Shown here: one piece after another, positions 5,787 to 6,944 of the stretch | How the letters are laid out: the number at the start of each line of letters is the position of its first letter | Position numbering within the stretch: position 1 is the first letter of the stretch | Assembly: GCA_003541875.1 (NCBI GenBank) | Contig: DPLS01000357.1 | Location: 1,039 to 7,982, forward strand | Origin: Bacteroidota bacterium | GTDB taxonomy: Bacteria > Bacteroidota > Ignavibacteria > UBA10030 > UBA6906 | Direction of reading: 5' to 3' | DNA: 6,944 nucleotides | The notes under the pieces: model-generated | Database searches by the model: none | What the model was told of the DNA's origin: nothing | What the model saw: only the letters and a program-made list of their open reading frames with translations | Program-made: the position numbers and the translations under genes

Positions 5787-6920
5787 TTAAATTCTTCGGT
5801 TGCCGACAGATGGAGCATTGAGAACAACCTCTTCCAGTGGCCTGCGAGGCGATGGGGCAGGCTCGGTCAGGCAGTACCCAACACGCAACAGCACTTGCGG
5901 CCAGGACGATATCTCCAGCAGCGAACGCAGCCGGGTACGCAAGGGCTGAACCTCGGTAAGCATGTTGAAGAAGCTGCATTGCACACTATTCTTCGTCAGG
6001 GTCAGTAGTATACGCTCGAGAAGTTCGCCAACTTCAACCCAGTGCAGCAACGAATCTTCACTATGGATGACAATCAGGCCGGGGGCTTCAAGGCAGAGAT
6101 TCCTATCCTTGGCTGCACGGAGTCTCCCAAGGTCAAACGTCTTCATTGCCCAAGGATTGACAACCGAGACAAGATCATTGATACCCAGGCTTGCGCCGGT
6201 TATCCCGTCCGGCTTGTGTGTGTAGTTGGGCCGGATCCACTCGGCCAGCTCTTTCCGGAACGAACTGTCAGCCAATTGCGCACGATCCGCCTCTGCGACA
6301 AGATCAGCGACTTTCTGGTTGAGCGCTCCGTCTCGTGAAATGAAGATGGAAGCCGTACCGGACCCCGCCAGTTCGTTCAGCGAGGTAACGATCTGCTCCG
6401 GCAGCCGGGCCATCAGGAACGGGTTCCTGTTCGTATGTCGTCTTGTGATTGCCTGAAACAACTGAGAAGGAGCGCCCTCCTCCGGAAACAGTGACGGCGG
6501 AGGAGACAGCCGGACAAACGCCAACGGTTGCTTGCAATCCCCCGACTGGTTGTAATCCACTCTGCACCCAAAGCCGAAATGCTCCGCCGCAACGCGCAGA
6601 TTCATGATTGCCGCCCCGACACCCATCACCAGTTCGCGGCCACCGGGATCAGCAACGGGAAGCCGGCGACTGTAGTCAGCATACACAGCGATGCCTTCAT
6701 CGCTTGGTCCGAATTTCCAGGGCTGGGTATTATGGCTTGAGGGGGCAAGTATGGCGTACCGGAGGAGAAACGTATACTGTTCACGGAGAGTGTCGTACCA
6801 GGGAAATGCTTGATCGTCAACCTCATACGGAGTCTTGAAAGGATCGTACGCCTGATGTGCTATCGCAATCTCCTTCTGGGGCTCGCTATCGAGTTCCATA
6901 TTGTGCATCGACACTTTCAT
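5787..6920 (-). CDS. Acg-family FMN-binding oxidoreductase (nitroreductase fold)
   Basis: The 377-residue protein matches the Acg family, double-length relatives of nitroreductases named after the mycobacterial Acg protein. Signatures are LAPSSHNTQPWKF (58-70) in the FMN-binding N-terminal half, DPGGRELVMGVGAAIMNL (91-108), RRHTNRNPF (160-168), the WIRP stretch (228-231), and near the end WPQVLLRVGY (340-349) followed by PRRPLEEVV (358-366). FMN binding is expected. In the mycobacterial relative a lid covers the flavin and classical nitroreductase activity is weak, with FMN storage proposed, so the physiological substrate here is open. The N-terminal 35 residues precede the domain and show no signal peptide. 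The start is ATG 6920 with AAGG 7 nt upstream. It is the first complete gene of the run and sits 27 nt before the PLP enzyme. Co-transcription is likely, but a role in methionine or 2-oxoacid metabolism is not evident from sequence. Confidence 0.88.
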   Translation of the reverse strand: MKVSMHNMELDSEPQKEIAIAHQAYDPFKTPYEVDDQAFPWYDTLREQYTFLLRYAILAPSSHNTQPWKFGPSDEGIAVYADYSRRLPVADPGGRELVMGVGAAIMNLRVAAEHFGFGCRVDYNQSGDCKQPLAFVRLSPPPSLFPEEGAPSQLFQAITRRHTNRNPFLMARLPEQIVTSLNELAGSGTASIFISRDGALNQKVADLVAEADRAQLADSSFRKELAEWIRPNYTHKPDGITGASLGINDLVSVVNPWAMKTFDLGRLRAAKDRNLCLEAPGLIVIHSEDSLLHWVEVGELLERILLTLTKNSVQCSFFNMLTEVQPLRTRLRSLLEISSWPQVLLRVGYCLTEPAPSPRRPLEEVVLNAPSVGNRRI

Positions 6921-6944
6921 TCACTCGCCTTGCCGATGGCATCT
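6917..6944 (-). CDS. Possible 3' end of an upstream gene (partial)
   Basis: On the minus strand the last bases of the window read in one frame as DAIGKASE and then TGA. This TGA overlaps the ATG of the Acg-family gene as ATGA, a common arrangement inside operons. Only eight codons are visible, so neither reality nor identity can be judged. Confidence 0.25.

Overview
The window carries a run of genes that all read on the minus strand, so transcription goes from high to low coordinates. The best clue to the host is the first gene by coordinate. It encodes a secreted beta-propeller protein ending in a type IX secretion (T9SS) sorting domain that opens with NYPNPFNPST. T9SS is confined to the Bacteroidota and related FCB lineages, and this wording of the linker is most familiar from Ignavibacteriota/Chlorobiota-like and other FCB environmental genomes. 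Ferredoxin-dependent 2-oxoacid oxidation points to an anaerobic or facultative lifestyle. Base composition is moderately GC-rich, and GTG starts occur beside ATG.

In transcription order: (i) positions 6944-6917 may hold the last codons of an upstream gene whose stop overlaps the next start; (ii) 6920-5787 is an Acg-family FMN oxidoreductase of the nitroreductase fold; (iii) 5759-4395 is a PLP-dependent Cys/Met-metabolism enzyme whose active-site residues look like methionine gamma-lyase; (iv) 4332-4024 is a two-cluster 4Fe-4S ferredoxin; (v) 3973-3785 is a doubtful small membrane ORF, possibly frameshifted; (vi) 3762-3499 is a DUF2007-type small protein; (vii) 3437-2349 and 2347-1571 are the alpha and beta (TPP) subunits of a 2-ketoisovalerate-type 2-oxoacid:ferredoxin oxidoreductase (VOR); (viii) a structured 63-nt gap with a long imperfect hairpin; (ix) 1507-116 is the T9SS-exported protein with six Asp-box (BNR) repeats. 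Positions 1-115 hold no gene, only an 8-bp GC-rich inverted repeat. No stretch over 300 bases lacks a gene, and I saw no RNA gene, CRISPR array, insertion sequence or integration site.

The spacing (overlap or gaps of 1 to about 62 nt) suggests that genes (ii)-(vii) form one operon. A plausible inferred logic is: the gamma-lyase splits methionine to methanethiol, ammonia and 2-oxobutanoate; the VOR oxidises 2-oxobutanoate (and branched-chain 2-oxoacids) to acyl-CoA; and the electrons leave through the ferredoxin. The cluster has no gamma subunit in this window, which is odd for a VOR of this type. Two short stretches, one on each side of the DUF2007 gene, carry coding-like sequence in the wrong frame. 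They are either frameshifts or unannotated mini-genes.
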